DNA of 59,284 bases from Candidatus Nitrosocosmicus sp. (GCA_025934495.1 JAICXY010000009.1:1-59284); one strand, 5' to 3'; counted from the first letter of the stretch, positions 28,178 to 38,071 are shown. The notes: a model not told the origin generated them from the sequence alone. A program made the numbers and translations.

Positions 28178-28635
28178 ATAAAATAAGAATAGGAATAGCC
28201 GTAGCAGATTTTAACAATGACATTACATTGTCGATGTTTCACGAATCAAAAAAGTATGCTCAAGATCAATCTGCAAAAGTTACCTGTGTATGTTTTGTTC
28301 CTGGAGTATTCGATATGCCTTTAATAGTCGAAGCGATGTTAAAGAAAAAAAGTATTGATGCTGTAGTAACACTGGGAGCAGTAATTAAGGGTGAAACAGG
28401 ACATGATAAAGTAATAGCATATAATACAGCTAGACTTTTAGGAGATCTTTCTTTAAAATACTGCAAACCAATAGCACTAGGGATAACTGGGCCTGAAATG
28501 ACTTTTGAACAGGCCAAAGATAGAATAATCCCTGTATCACATCATTCCGTTAATACAGCTATCTCGATGGTTAAAAAGTTAAAAAAAATTAAAAGAAATA
28601 GATTAAAAAATAAAGATATAGGAATAATAGATTAG
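28174..28635 (+). CDS. ribH: 6,7-dimethyl-8-ribityllumazine synthase
   Basis: This 153-residue lumazine synthase condenses the ArfC-derived pyrimidine (after dephosphorylation) with the RibB product. It shows VPGVFDMPLIVEAML, VVTLGAVIKGETGHDKVIAY (substrate loop, catalytic His) and the C-terminal helix. A 4-base overlap with ribB shows translational coupling. Confidence 0.94.
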   Translation: MNKIRIGIAVADFNNDITLSMFHESKKYAQDQSAKVTCVCFVPGVFDMPLIVEAMLKKKSIDAVVTLGAVIKGETGHDKVIAYNTARLLGDLSLKYCKPIALGITGPEMTFEQAKDRIIPVSHHSVNTAISMVKKLKKIKRNRLKNKDIGIID

Positions 28636-28636
28636 C

Positions 28637-29428
28637 GTGACCTATCAAACAACAGTAATAAAGTTAGAAGGATATGGCCCATGGACATTAAGTCTTGGAG
28701 GTGATAGGGAATATAAATTGCAAATATTGCAGTCAAATATATATTCTGATTTGCAAGATTTATTTTCAAATAAAAATGGGATAGTTTTTTCAAATAGATT
28801 TGATGAATTCATTGCCGTTACAAATCAAATTGATTTGGATGGACATGGAGAAATCTATGATAAAATTTCAAAGAAATACAACAAAATAAGCATGGCTATG
28901 ACAATAGGCATAGGAGTGACACCATTAGAATCAAATAAAAAATCTTATTATATAAAAAATAAAAAGGAATATTGTATTAGGTCTGGTATTTATGCAGAAA
29001 AAGAAAATTTAATGAAAGCGCCAAGGGATTCTAAAGAAATTGATTTAAGCATGGGAAAAGACATCAAAATACTTCATGTTGACATTAATAATTCCGCAGC
29101 AATAGTTAAAAATTTATCTGCTTATGAAATAACGAATTTAATTATAAACCTGTACTCAAAGATTTCAGACATCTTTTTGAAAGAAGAAAGTCTGGCATTT
29201 TATCTTGGAGGAGATAATTTTATGATAATTGCAAAAAAAAATATGACATTGGGAAAAGTTAAAGAAATTATTGAAATGTTGACCATATCAACAAAAATCA
29301 ATTTAAATTGTGGAATTGGGAATGGAAAAACAGGTAGAAAAGCCGCTGAGATGGCAACCACATCCCTTGATTTAATTCGAGATTTTAGACAAAATGGTAC
29401 AATAATTAATGTGTATGAATTGATTTGA
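28637..29428 (+). CDS. arfA: GTP cyclohydrolase III (IIa type)
   Basis: This 263-residue protein matches archaeal GTP cyclohydrolase III, which opens the guanine ring of GTP but leaves the formyl group on (FAPy product): KLEGYGPWTLSLGGDREYKL, NRFDEFIAVTNQIDLDGHGE, MTIGIGVTPLESN and YLGGDNFMIIAKK. Unlike GTP cyclohydrolase II, the formyl group must be removed by a separate deformylase. The start is GTG at 28637, one base after the ribH stop. It overlaps the amidohydrolase gene by four bases. Confidence 0.94.
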   Translation: MTYQTTVIKLEGYGPWTLSLGGDREYKLQILQSNIYSDLQDLFSNKNGIVFSNRFDEFIAVTNQIDLDGHGEIYDKISKKYNKISMAMTIGIGVTPLESNKKSYYIKNKKEYCIRSGIYAEKENLMKAPRDSKEIDLSMGKDIKILHVDINNSAAIVKNLSAYEITNLIINLYSKISDIFLKEESLAFYLGGDNFMIIAKKNMTLGKVKEIIEMLTISTKINLNCGIGNGKTGRKAAEMATTSLDLIRDFRQNGTIINVYELI

Positions 29429-30774
29429 CCGCTATTATAAAAAATATCGATATTTTGTTTGGTAGCGAATTACAATTAATACAAAATGGAATGATTATTG
29501 TAAACGATCAGGGAAAAATAGAGAAAGCCGGAAAAACATTGGATATAAAAAATAGTACATATTATTTAAAGATTGTAGAAAAAAAAAACATCAGTATTAT
29601 TGATGCCGAAGGATACTTGATAACTCCTGGACTAGTCAATTCCCATACTCATATAGGTGACGCCATAGGAAAAGATATCTCATCAAATTCAGATTTAGAT
29701 ACCCGGGTTCATCCAAATCATAGTATAAAAAAAACAATACTTGAAAGAACAGAAACAGATCATTTAAAACAATTCATGAAAAATGCTGCCATAACTATGT
29801 TAAACAAAGGAATTACAACATTTGTTGATTTTAGAGAATGTGGATTATCTGGGGTAATTTTATTGCAAGCTGCATTAAAAGACATACCCATAAAAAGTAT
29901 TATTTTAGGAAGAATCGATTTGAATAGTTTTTATGGAGATAAAATGTCTAAGAAAAGGGTTCTCCGGGAAAATAGTATATCTTCCTCCACTAGTGAAACA
30001 AAAAAAAATGAATTGGATGAAAAACGATTTTATAAAATGGGTAGTGATATATTGAATATATGTGATGGATTTGGGATTAGCGGTGCAAATGAACATGATG
30101 ACCGTACATTAGCAATTTATAAAAATATAATTAAAGAAACAAATAAACAAAATCGATTTGATAGAAAAGACAAATTACTAGTTGCAATACATGCTGCAGA
30201 GTCTATCCTATCGGGAAAAGAATCATTAAATAATACTGGAAAAACAGAGATAGATAGAACAATATTTACATTGGATCCTGATTTATATATTCATGTGACA
30301 AATCCCACAAAACATGACCTAGATTTACTTGAATCTACTCAAAAAGGTATTGTTGTGTGTCCACGAGCAAATGGCATATTGGGCGTGGGTTTTGTTCCAC
30401 TTAGAGAAATGCTTGAACGAGGATTCGATATAGCTATTGGAACTGATAATATCATGATAAACTCTCCGGATATTTTCAAAGAGATGGATTTTCTTTTAAA
30501 GAGTCAAAGAGCATTTGAAAAAAATAATTTGTTCCTTGATGCAAAAATGGTACTTAAAATGGCCACTGTTAATGGTGGAAAAATATTAAATCGAAATATA
30601 GGATGTATAGATAATGGATATCAGGCAGATCTTCTGTTCATAGATGAATATGATATTGATATGTACCCAATACATGATCCGTATATGTCCATAATTCATA
30701 GATGCTCAGAAAGAGCAATAAAAGCAATAATGATTGATGGAAAATTCGTTGATGCAAAATATTGCATAAATTAG
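29425..30774 (+). CDS. Metal-dependent amidohydrolase in the rib operon
   Basis: This 449-residue amidohydrolase-superfamily protein of the chlorohydrolase/deaminase type has the metal motif NSHTHIGD (H74, H76), AIHAAE (H256), YIHVTN (H290) and the catalytic Asp in IGTDNIM (D341). It lies between ArfA (FAPy-forming) and ArfC (reductase) with four-base coupling (TTGA). In methanogens the step between these two enzymes is done by ArfB, a creatininase-type deformylase; no ArfB homologue is visible here. It is therefore a strong candidate for a non-orthologous deformylase, though an aminohydrolase on an unrelated ring is possible. Confidence 0.9.
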   Translation: MTAIIKNIDILFGSELQLIQNGMIIVNDQGKIEKAGKTLDIKNSTYYLKIVEKKNISIIDAEGYLITPGLVNSHTHIGDAIGKDISSNSDLDTRVHPNHSIKKTILERTETDHLKQFMKNAAITMLNKGITTFVDFRECGLSGVILLQAALKDIPIKSIILGRIDLNSFYGDKMSKKRVLRENSISSSTSETKKNELDEKRFYKMGSDILNICDGFGISGANEHDDRTLAIYKNIIKETNKQNRFDRKDKLLVAIHAAESILSGKESLNNTGKTEIDRTIFTLDPDLYIHVTNPTKHDLDLLESTQKGIVVCPRANGILGVGFVPLREMLERGFDIAIGTDNIMINSPDIFKEMDFLLKSQRAFEKNNLFLDAKMVLKMATVNGGKILNRNIGCIDNGYQADLLFIDEYDIDMYPIHDPYMSIIHRCSERAIKAIMIDGKFVDAKYCIN

Positions 30775-30789
30775 TGATAAAGGATAATA

Positions 30790-31470
30790 TTGTTTGTTAT
30801 AATGAATGCAGCAATAAGTGTAGATGGAAAAATAAGTACAAGGAAAGGAGATTCAAGAATTTCTTCCTATTTAGATATTAAACGCGTTCACAAATTACGA
30901 TGTAATGTGGATGGGATATTGGTAGGAATATCTACTGTGATTAAGGATGATCCACTTTTAAATATACGCTTTACAGAATGTATGAGTACAAACAAAAATC
31001 CTGTCCGTATAGTTATAGATAGTAAAGCAAGAATTCCAATGGAATCAAATATTGTAAAAACTGCAAAAGATATAGAAACAATAATCGCAGTAACAAAAAG
31101 TGCACCTAAAAATAAATTAGATGAACTGAGGGAAAAAAATTTAAAAATAATTATTTCTGGAGAACATGGAAAAAAAGTGAATTTGATTGATGTATTTAAA
31201 CAACTAGAATCGAAATTTGAAATTAAAAAAATCCTAGTTGAAGGCGGTGGAGAGATAAATTGGTCAATCGTAAAAAATAATCTTTTTGATGAGTTAATAA
31301 TTACTATCTCTCCATTAGTAATAGGCGGGCGTAAATCTATAACATTAATAGAGGGAAAAGGTTTTGATAAAATAAAAGAATGCGCAAAACTTGAATTATC
31401 AAAAATATTTAAAAAAAATAACGGTGAAATAGTAATTTATTACAAAAATGCTACAAAAACGATCCTATAA
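30790..31470 (+). CDS. arfC: 2,5-diamino-6-ribosylamino-pyrimidinone 5'-phosphate reductase
   Basis: This 226-residue reductase of the RibD C-terminal/RIB7 family uses NADPH to reduce the ribose side chain to ribityl. It shows MNAAISVDGKIS, VDGILVGISTVIKDDPLLNIR, VRIVIDSKARIP, ILVEGGGEINWS and ISPLVIGGRKS. The start is TTG at 30790 (MFVIMNAAIS), with the internal ATG at 30802 as an alternative. It is the last gene of the operon. The only riboflavin step not represented is the phosphatase, which is also unassigned in most organisms. Confidence 0.93.
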   Translation: MFVIMNAAISVDGKISTRKGDSRISSYLDIKRVHKLRCNVDGILVGISTVIKDDPLLNIRFTECMSTNKNPVRIVIDSKARIPMESNIVKTAKDIETIIAVTKSAPKNKLDELREKNLKIIISGEHGKKVNLIDVFKQLESKFEIKKILVEGGGEINWSIVKNNLFDELIITISPLVIGGRKSITLIEGKGFDKIKECAKLELSKIFKKNNGEIVIYYKNATKTIL

Positions 31471-31492
31471 AGAAATATATAAAAAAGTTAAT

Positions 31493-32005
31493 TTATTTTG
31501 TTGCATCTGTGCCAAGTTGTTCGATTTTAAATCTTAAAGCGTCTTTTAATTTGCTATTATCTACCATGTTCAACGGTTCATTACACACTGGGCATTTAAA
31601 AAATAACTCAATCGCATAATCAAATTTGATCCTATCACATTTTTGATTTCCACAGTGATAAAATTCTGAAGATTCTTCGTACTCTAATCTACTTTCCAAT
31701 CTCTCCAATATTTTCTTTTTTTGATTATCAATAAAATTGTCTACATTGTCTCGTTTAGCTCGCCATCTATATACAAACCAGCCCTTCTTTTCATCCTTTA
31801 CTCTTATTCCAGTGATCAATGCTTTGCCAAATAAATCGTATAATACCTTGCGGATAATATTTATTCTAAGCCCTGTTGCAATGGCTATCTCCTCATCGGT
31901 GGAATCTTCTGATTTCAGTAATGCCTTTGCAACCTGCTGGTACTCTTCTCCTCCGATTAATGATGAAATTTTTATAAAAGGATCTTCTGTATCAACGTTT
32001 CGCAT
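31493..32005 (-). CDS. tfe: Transcription factor E (TFE-alpha)
   Basis: This 170-residue protein has an N-terminal winged helix (KISSLIGGEEYQQVAKALL; TDEEIAIATGLRINIIRKVL), a linker coil and a zinc ribbon (CGNQKCDR, CPVC). TFE stabilises the open promoter complex with TBP and TFB. Length and order of domains are typical of archaeal TFE-alpha. It is convergent with arfC. Confidence 0.95.
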   Translation of the reverse strand: MRNVDTEDPFIKISSLIGGEEYQQVAKALLKSEDSTDEEIAIATGLRINIIRKVLYDLFGKALITGIRVKDEKKGWFVYRWRAKRDNVDNFIDNQKKKILERLESRLEYEESSEFYHCGNQKCDRIKFDYAIELFFKCPVCNEPLNMVDNSKLKDALRFKIEQLGTDATK

Positions 32006-32106
32006 AAAGGTATTATATATTAGGCCGATTAAAAGATATATAGTTTCCTAATTCCTATTCAAATAAACAAAATGGGGAATGGTAATAAAAAAGATATTAG
32101 ATAATG

Positions 32107-32433
32107 CTATTTTATATTTGATTTGCTTGCTTTCATTTCTTTGAAACACAAAGCTATCTCTGTCTTTGTAGGTTCATTATTGAAGAATTTTGGTAAGTGT
32201 GAAGAACCGTCCATTTTAGCAGATTTACTTATACAATTGTAAAAATGAGTCATATCTGCATTTAGTTTCGGATTTGCAGAATTTAATGGTAATAGTGTAG
32301 CTTTTTTGACTGCAAAAGATTCTCCAATATTGATGTTTGATATAAGAATACTCATAACCAATAACATTGAACACATACCAAGAACATAGAATGATATTTT
32401 TGTATTTTTTATAACATTATTAATAGGAAACAC
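32107..32433 (-). CDS. Small exported or membrane-anchored protein
   Basis: This 108-residue ORF has one N-terminal hydrophobic segment (FYVLGMCSMLLVMSILI, residues 15-31) that may be an uncleaved signal anchor. A soluble part follows with two Cys (NCISKS and ALCFKEM), perhaps a disulphide. No family is recognised. It has a reasonable promoter-like AT region upstream. Confidence 0.55.
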   Translation of the reverse strand: MFPINNVIKNTKISFYVLGMCSMLLVMSILISNINIGESFAVKKATLLPLNSANPKLNADMTHFYNCISKSAKMDGSSHLPKFFNNEPTKTEIALCFKEMKASKSNIK

Positions 32434-33051
32434 ATTGATACATTCAATATTTTACTTTTATACACTACGTTATATAGCATAACAACATTTGTGATAAACA
32501 CTTTTCTAATCAATTTCTTTATAAAATTAAGTGATATGATATCTAAAATACAGGTATGGGAAATAATTAGAAAAAGATTTGTTATTTAAAAATAACCGCA
32601 CAAAATATCCCGTGAAAGTTCACTTACAACTTTGCATTAATACCTGTGGTCTATTTAGATTAGATATCTTGTCCATTTGTGTGTTATTGTTATCTATTTT
32701 GCTTGGACTGGTACTACAATTGGTTTTATTATGTGAAATAAAATTTTATAGTGATTATATCTTAATTTATTGGTGGAATATTGGTAAAAAATACTATTTG
32801 AAACACTTGATCATTATAAAAAAAATTTATAATTAGATTAGGTTGTATTTTTTATTTATTTGTAAAACTGTTTTGGTCCTCGATTCGAAAAACAGTTAGT
32901 TAAAACATGCTCTATCTATTACAATGATAACCTATTTTCACTGTTTACATAATAATTCTATCAACAAAAAGTTACAAATAATTATTTACTGAATAATAAT
33001 GCAGCAGAGTATATAATGACTCTAAAAGGGTTTACTACCATTAATTTTTCC
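32434..33051. other. Intergenic with dispersed repeat copy C
   Basis: About 600 AT-rich bases. A Leu-rich 85-codon frame at 32579-32836 has no convincing features. The dispersed repeat lies at 32954-33010, just before the 3' end of the dehydrogenase gene. Confidence 0.4.
32954..33010 (+). repeat. Dispersed intergenic repeat, copy C
   Basis: AATTCTATCAACAAAAAGTT, ACAAATAATTATTTACTGAA and TAATAATGCAGCAGAG. The left 27 bases (TTCTATCAACAAAAAGTTAC plus AAATAA) are identical to copy D at 45076; the right part matches copies A and B. Confidence 0.65.
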
Positions 33052-33957
33052 TTAAATTTTGGAATCATTTAATTCATCTAAAAATTGAAATATAGCTGAA
33101 TAATCTTTATTTTTTAGATCCGCGCAATTATTAGCCGCATGGAATAATTTGTAAGATAATCTAGTAATAGGCAAAGATATTTGTAATGATTGAGAAATTT
33201 CCATAACCAAATTCAAGTCTTTGAGCATATTTTTTAAAAAAAATGATGGAGTATAATCATCTTTTAATATTTTTTGACCTTTATTTTCGCTAATACCTGT
33301 CTTAAGTTTTGAAAGATTGAATATCTTTAGATAAACTTCTGGATCTATGCCAGAATGCTTTGCTAAAATAATTCCTTCAGATAATGCTAAGGAAATTATG
33401 GCTATGTTAAGATTTAATGCTAACTTTATAGAATTTGCGATGCCATTGTTCTCACCCAAATAAAATACATGCTTTGATATTTTATCAAAAATATTGTGCA
33501 TTTCATTAAATGATTTTTTGTCTCCTGATATCATTGTAATTAATTGACCATTTTTCGCATCAGATGGGCCGCCCATTACAGGCGCACTTAGCATTGTTAT
33601 ATCTTTTTTTTTCTTTAATAATTTTGAACAATATGCAGATTGATCCGGTCTAATGGTTGTACAATCTGCAATAATTAACTGCTTATTATTACTGTGTATT
33701 ACACCATTTTTATTAAAAAAAACATCTTTTAGTGCTTCAAAATTAGTAACACATGTTATAATATAATTGCTTTCGTTAGCCAAAGAATATACATTTTCAA
33801 ATGATTTTGCTTCCGTGTTTTCAAAAACTTTTAATTTTGTTTTATCTCTATTATATATATTGATTTTTATGCCTTGACTTAATAATCTTTCAGCAATACC
33901 AGTACCCAGCATACCTAGTCCCACAATCCCAACCGTTTTATTATAACTCCAAGTCAT
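33052..33957 (-). CDS. NAD(P)-dependent beta-hydroxyacid dehydrogenase family protein
   Basis: This 301-residue protein belongs to the 3-hydroxyisobutyrate / 6-phosphogluconate dehydrogenase family. The Rossmann motif is GIVGLGMLGTGIAERL (residues 10-25), the substrate loop is APVMGGPSDAKNGQLITMIS (about 125-144) and the catalytic lysine is in GIANSIKLALN (Lys178). It could be a 3-hydroxyisobutyrate, tartronate semialdehyde or glyoxylate-type reductase. The substrate cannot be read from sequence, and no pathway gene is adjacent. Confidence 0.9.
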   Translation of the reverse strand: MTWSYNKTVGIVGLGMLGTGIAERLLSQGIKINIYNRDKTKLKVFENTEAKSFENVYSLANESNYIITCVTNFEALKDVFFNKNGVIHSNNKQLIIADCTTIRPDQSAYCSKLLKKKKDITMLSAPVMGGPSDAKNGQLITMISGDKKSFNEMHNIFDKISKHVFYLGENNGIANSIKLALNLNIAIISLALSEGIILAKHSGIDPEVYLKIFNLSKLKTGISENKGQKILKDDYTPSFFLKNMLKDLNLVMEISQSLQISLPITRLSYKLFHAANNCADLKNKDYSAIFQFLDELNDSKI

Positions 33958-34054
33958 TATTTTTCAAATTATAAAACATTCTTAAAGGTATATTTTATTA
34001 TTATGATAGAATAAAAAAGAAAAATAAAATAGATACACCAAATAAAATAAAATA

Positions 34055-34507
34055 ATGACCTATACTCTTCTGATTGGGAATAATTTTATTTCAAACAGTC
34101 CTAAAAAAATAAAGTTTTATGATAAGCTATTGTTTTCGTTGAATGAAAAAAATGAAAATAATATACCACAAATTTCAGTAAATATTATCAATAGTGCTAA
34201 TAAAAGTATTATAGAAATAAATGAAAATAACTGTAAATATTGTGATAATTCATTAATAAAAAAAAGAGATGATGCTGACCACATTCTAATAACTGAAGAA
34301 ACCGGTGAAATAATGTTTGAATCTCGGGTTTTAGACAAAAATACTATACTTGTAAGTGGAATATTTCCTATTGATGAACAACAGAAACTAATAGCCACAC
34401 AAAACTATATAATACTTCCATCAGGGAAGTGGATTATGCATGACCGAATTGATTCAAATAATAAAGATATTGTAATTACTAATGATGGAATCAAGCTATC
34501 TAATTAA
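34055..34507 (+). CDS. Hypothetical protein, 150 aa
   Basis: This soluble 150-residue protein has mainly short beta-like segments (TYTLLIGNNF, PQISVNIINSA, HILITEETGEIMFESRV, YIILPSGKWIMHD) and one CKYC pair. It has no membrane segment or known motif. A TATA-like stretch precedes the ATG (34015-34050 region). No family is recognised; balanced composition and length support a real gene. Confidence 0.6.
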   Translation: MTYTLLIGNNFISNSPKKIKFYDKLLFSLNEKNENNIPQISVNIINSANKSIIEINENNCKYCDNSLIKKRDDADHILITEETGEIMFESRVLDKNTILVSGIFPIDEQQKLIATQNYIILPSGKWIMHDRIDSNNKDIVITNDGIKLSN

Positions 34508-34566
34508 ATATAATATTTGTATATGTATATATATATTTTAAAAATAATTACATATGATACTATTGT

Positions 34567-35007
34567 TTACCCTCTTTTTTCTTTTTCAGCAATCCATTTT
34601 CCCGATTTTTTAGCAAAAATTATATTACCTATAAATTTACCGCCACTATACACTTTGCCATATTCTTTGCTCATTCCAAAAAAGGCTGCTATCACATTGC
34701 CTTTTTGATGATAACCTGATTCAATAACCTTGATATTTAATTTTGAACTGACCTTTTTAAAAATATTTCTTGCAATGGACCAATCTCCTTCCCATTCAAC
34801 AAAATCAAAATTTCCAAAATTCAAAGTAGTTAATGAATGTTTTGAAATTGATATTTTAAAAGATTTATTATTTTTATTATTATATTCATTTATCCATTCA
34901 ATGGCAATTACGCTTTTTCCTTTTTCTATTGCAAAATTATTAGAAGTAGCCAATAATGTTAAACGTCGATAGTATGCTTTTAAATCATATAAAATTATTA
35001 CTTTCAA
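34567..35007 (-). CDS. Hypothetical protein, 146 aa
   Basis: This 146-residue basic protein has a mixed alpha/beta pattern: MKVIILYDLKAYYRRLTLLA, VIAIEWINEYNN, LTTLNFGNFDFVEWEGDWSI and VIAAFFGMSKEYGKVYSGGK. It has no Cys, signal peptide or known motif. It converges on the preceding hypothetical gene. No family is recognised. Confidence 0.6.
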   Translation of the reverse strand: MKVIILYDLKAYYRRLTLLATSNNFAIEKGKSVIAIEWINEYNNKNNKSFKISISKHSLTTLNFGNFDFVEWEGDWSIARNIFKKVSSKLNIKVIESGYHQKGNVIAAFFGMSKEYGKVYSGGKFIGNIIFAKKSGKWIAEKEKRG

Positions 35008-36324
35008 AAAACCTATCGGTTTTATAATATGTACCGTTGGAAAAATGTGAATTTTCTAAAATCCAATACCTTGTTATATGATCTAACCTGTTTAGAGGGA
35101 GATCGGACAATTAATATCTTGGGATAGAATAACCTTTTTATGATGAGCTTATGCTGAAATAGATGCGTTTTTGTTTTGATTTTATATACTAAATGACAAT
35201 TTCAAAATAATGACGATTCAAAATTGAGTATTGTCAAAAGAGAAGATCTTATAGGAATCAATTTAGGAAAAAGTCTGTCATATTATATAAAAACAACAAT
35301 GAAAGATACAAAAAAGTAATAATGGGAATTTTCATTATTTTCTGTTCTATGTTCTTATTGATTAAATTTTGGTGTAACTTCATGAAAATCTGTCAATGGC
35401 ACTATTTTTACTGCATTAAACGGTAAAATGCCTGAATCTAATGCAAATTTGCTCTATATATTATGACGCTATTGCCTCTGCTATGATAAACCATTCATGT
35501 TCTAAAACTGAAATATAAAATCAGATGATTTTTTTCAATACCATGCTTTGAACTATTTATACCTCAATCCTTGTAAATTTGTTTAAAAACTTCTATTTGC
35601 CAAGTTGTTTAATGGACAGGATTCAGGGATATGAGTTGCTAAAATGCCTAATAATTTCTAGGTTAAACTCAATTTTATATCATTGATACCTATCTATATT
35701 ATACAAAATAAAAAATGGAATATCCAGTAATAAAGGATCAGAGGTTGTACAGCATTATATCACGAAAATAGGTGAATTGGTAGATTGAAAAGAATAGTTC
35801 GAATAACATTGTATTTATTAAACCCCGTCATCACAACAAAAAAAACTAACGTGAAAACATGGTAAGGAGTTTTAATTTTATTTGATATATTTCTGAAATT
35901 ATAATAGGTGTGATTTTTATTAAATTATATATTGATGTATTATTTCCTTTCAAATATACAATACAAAAATTATCATGATCCGTTAGTATGGAAGAATTAA
36001 AGTGCTTTTAATATTAGTTTCAAAATTTTTTATCTTTTGGTGTTTTATTTGCTGGTCCTATTATTTATGAATAAATTGCAATTAATTTTACACTCCTTCA
36101 CAATAAGGAAGTAATTTTGTTAATTATTAAATCATAATTATATCCATATTAATATGAGATTCTACTTTTTCTAGATTACATTTAACTTGCTTGTTGCGTG
36201 AGATTATCTTAATTTATTAATAAATTAATCATACAAGAGATTTGTTCTTGTAACTGTTATTAATAGGTGTGATAATTGGTATCTATTATATAAATAATAT
36301 TTTTTATCTTTTAATGTAATATTA
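35008..36324. other. Long non-coding stretch, probable gene graveyard
   Basis: About 1.3 kb without a credible gene. Short frames with protein-like composition occur (for example on the minus strand around 35450-35530, reading FYISVLEHEWFIIAEAIAS), interrupted by stops, so decayed coding DNA is likely, but nothing can be named. Near 36210-36240 a weak match to the MITE right end (CATACAAGAGAT) was noted but no left partner was found. Confidence 0.4.
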
Positions 36325-37074
36325 TTATAACTGCATCTGTATCAGGCAACATAATCTGACTATTTCGTTCGTTGCACCCATGACATCCCCTGTCACTCCT
36401 CCAAAACTTTTTTTAGATATAAACAATATTATAAAGCAACAAATGATGCCTGTAATAAATACTTGCATTAATGTCAATGGGATCATTTGTCCTATTGATA
36501 TTATTAGAATCAGTGTTATAATTGTAGACATAATGATTTTTCTGCTGGATTTCATATTTTTTGTAAAAAGAGAGCTGTAGCCTTCCCATGCTGACTGGGA
36601 AAAATAAGCTTGTAATACCATTGCATATTTTGCAATAATCTCTGAAATTAAAAGCGAAACGATTAATCTTTCTATCCCATTATAGGATGAAATTGTTACT
36701 GTCATTCCTATAAAATATGAGATTATTGCTAATACTCCTGCAGCGCCTATAGCTGGATCGTGGATTACTTTATATTTTCTTTCCTTGTTACCTTTTACCA
36801 TTATGCCGTCTGCAAAATCTGCAAGTGCATCTGTATGGTGCAATCCTGTTATAATTAGAAAAAAATTTGTTATGATGAATCCTGAAATCAAATGATTAAA
36901 AAAATAAAAAGAAATAATTGCTATTGGGATAGTTAATACTCCTATAACTAATCCTATGATAGGGAAAAGATACATGTTTTTAGATATATTTTCTAAATCA
37001 TTATTTTTGGAGATCTTATCTACTGGTATTATTGTTAAAAATGATATTATTTCTAATATGGATTTAACGACCAA
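36325..37074 (-). CDS. cobS: Adenosylcobinamide-GDP ribazoletransferase (cobalamin synthase)
   Basis: This 249-residue integral membrane enzyme joins the lower base to activated cobinamide. It shows the family N-terminus (FLTIIPV), the metal site HHTDALADFADGIMVKGNKERK and FGGVTGDVMGATNEI near the C-terminus, with several membrane helices between. It is the last gene of the reverse-strand cob operon and overlaps cbiB by 11 bases. CobY supplies its GDP-cobinamide substrate. Confidence 0.95.
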   Translation of the reverse strand: MVVKSILEIISFLTIIPVDKISKNNDLENISKNMYLFPIIGLVIGVLTIPIAIISFYFFNHLISGFIITNFFLIITGLHHTDALADFADGIMVKGNKERKYKVIHDPAIGAAGVLAIISYFIGMTVTISSYNGIERLIVSLLISEIIAKYAMVLQAYFSQSAWEGYSSLFTKNMKSSRKIIMSTIITLILIISIGQMIPLTLMQVFITGIICCFIILFISKKSFGGVTGDVMGATNEIVRLCCLIQMQL

Positions 37075-38056
37075 AGAATATTGACCACCACCCCAAACTA
37101 TTTAAAAAGATGATGAGTGGAACTAAAAAACAAGTTATAAATATAAAAGTAGCAACCTTGGTTAATTTCAGTGCATTTTTGCATTTTCCTATAGTTATGC
37201 ATTCATGCATATCTCCAAGTTTATAATAGTTTATTTTTTCTAGCTGGATTTTTAATGCTCCGGCAATAGTCGACATTGGTATTCCTGCATTCAAACTCTC
37301 CGTTTTCATTCTATCTCTCTTCAAAATCGAAATGGCATTTTTCCAATCTTGATTAAGAAGCCATGATGATGGCACTAAGAAAACTACTGATATTCTTGCG
37401 GGTATTATATTCATTATGGTATCCATTTTAGCAGACATCCATCCTATGTCTTTATAATAATTATCTTTGTATCCTATCATTGAATCGAGAGTATTTACTA
37501 TTCTAAACATTACTGCTCCTGGAATGTTAAATAATCCATAATATAGCAATGGGGATAAAATTCCATCTACAAAACTTTCAGCTATGCATTCTATACATGC
37601 TGATAGTATGTTCACTTCTGATAATGTTTTTGTATCTCTGCTTACAATCTTTGATAGATCAATTCGTGCTTTTTCAATATCATTTTTTTCAATATCATTT
37701 AATATATCTTTAACGTGTTTATCCATTGATTTTATCGAAAACATGGACTTTAGAATAAAAGTAGATAAAAAAATAAATGTTATTGTTCCTATTATGGGGA
37801 GTGATGGTATTATTATTATTATTATATATGCAAAGATTCCTATCGTGGATGTTAATGATAGTGCTAAAACCGATCCCCCGATTTTTTCATATGATTTATG
37901 TTTTCTATATCCTTTTTTCACTTGGAGAGTAAAAAAGTTAATTGTTTTACCAATCCAAACAACGGGGTGAATGCTGTTTGGTGGCTCTCCAATTAAATAA
38001 TCAAAAGATATAGAAAAACAAATTGCTAAAAAAATTTCTTGTACTATTTGCATCAT
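37064..38056 (-). CDS. cbiB: Adenosylcobinamide-phosphate synthase
   Basis: This 330-residue membrane enzyme attaches (R)-1-aminopropan-2-ol phosphate to adenosylcobyric acid. Motifs: DYLIGEPPNSIHPVVWIGK near the start, IVSRDTKTLSEVNILSA, CIAESFVDGILSPLLYYG, NTLDSMIGYKDNYYKDIGW and a C-terminal hydrophobic segment. Two Met codons open the ORF. It lies 15 bases after cobQ and overlaps cobS. It is called CobD in some nomenclatures. Confidence 0.95.
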   Translation of the reverse strand: MMQIVQEIFLAICFSISFDYLIGEPPNSIHPVVWIGKTINFFTLQVKKGYRKHKSYEKIGGSVLALSLTSTIGIFAYIIIIIIPSLPIIGTITFIFLSTFILKSMFSIKSMDKHVKDILNDIEKNDIEKARIDLSKIVSRDTKTLSEVNILSACIECIAESFVDGILSPLLYYGLFNIPGAVMFRIVNTLDSMIGYKDNYYKDIGWMSAKMDTIMNIIPARISVVFLVPSSWLLNQDWKNAISILKRDRMKTESLNAGIPMSTIAGALKIQLEKINYYKLGDMHECITIGKCKNALKLTKVATFIFITCFLVPLIIFLNSLGWWSIFFGR

Positions 38057-38071
38057 GGGATATTTATTTAT

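Noticed and set aside
32579-32836. 85-codon Leu-rich frame between two hypothetical genes
   Set aside because: TTG start, no ribosome-binding site, basic/AT-biased ends and no similarity to any known pattern.
36100-36241. Possible third MITE copy ending CATACAAGAGAT
   Set aside because: Only one end could be matched and the core does not align with the copies at 2131 and 7087.
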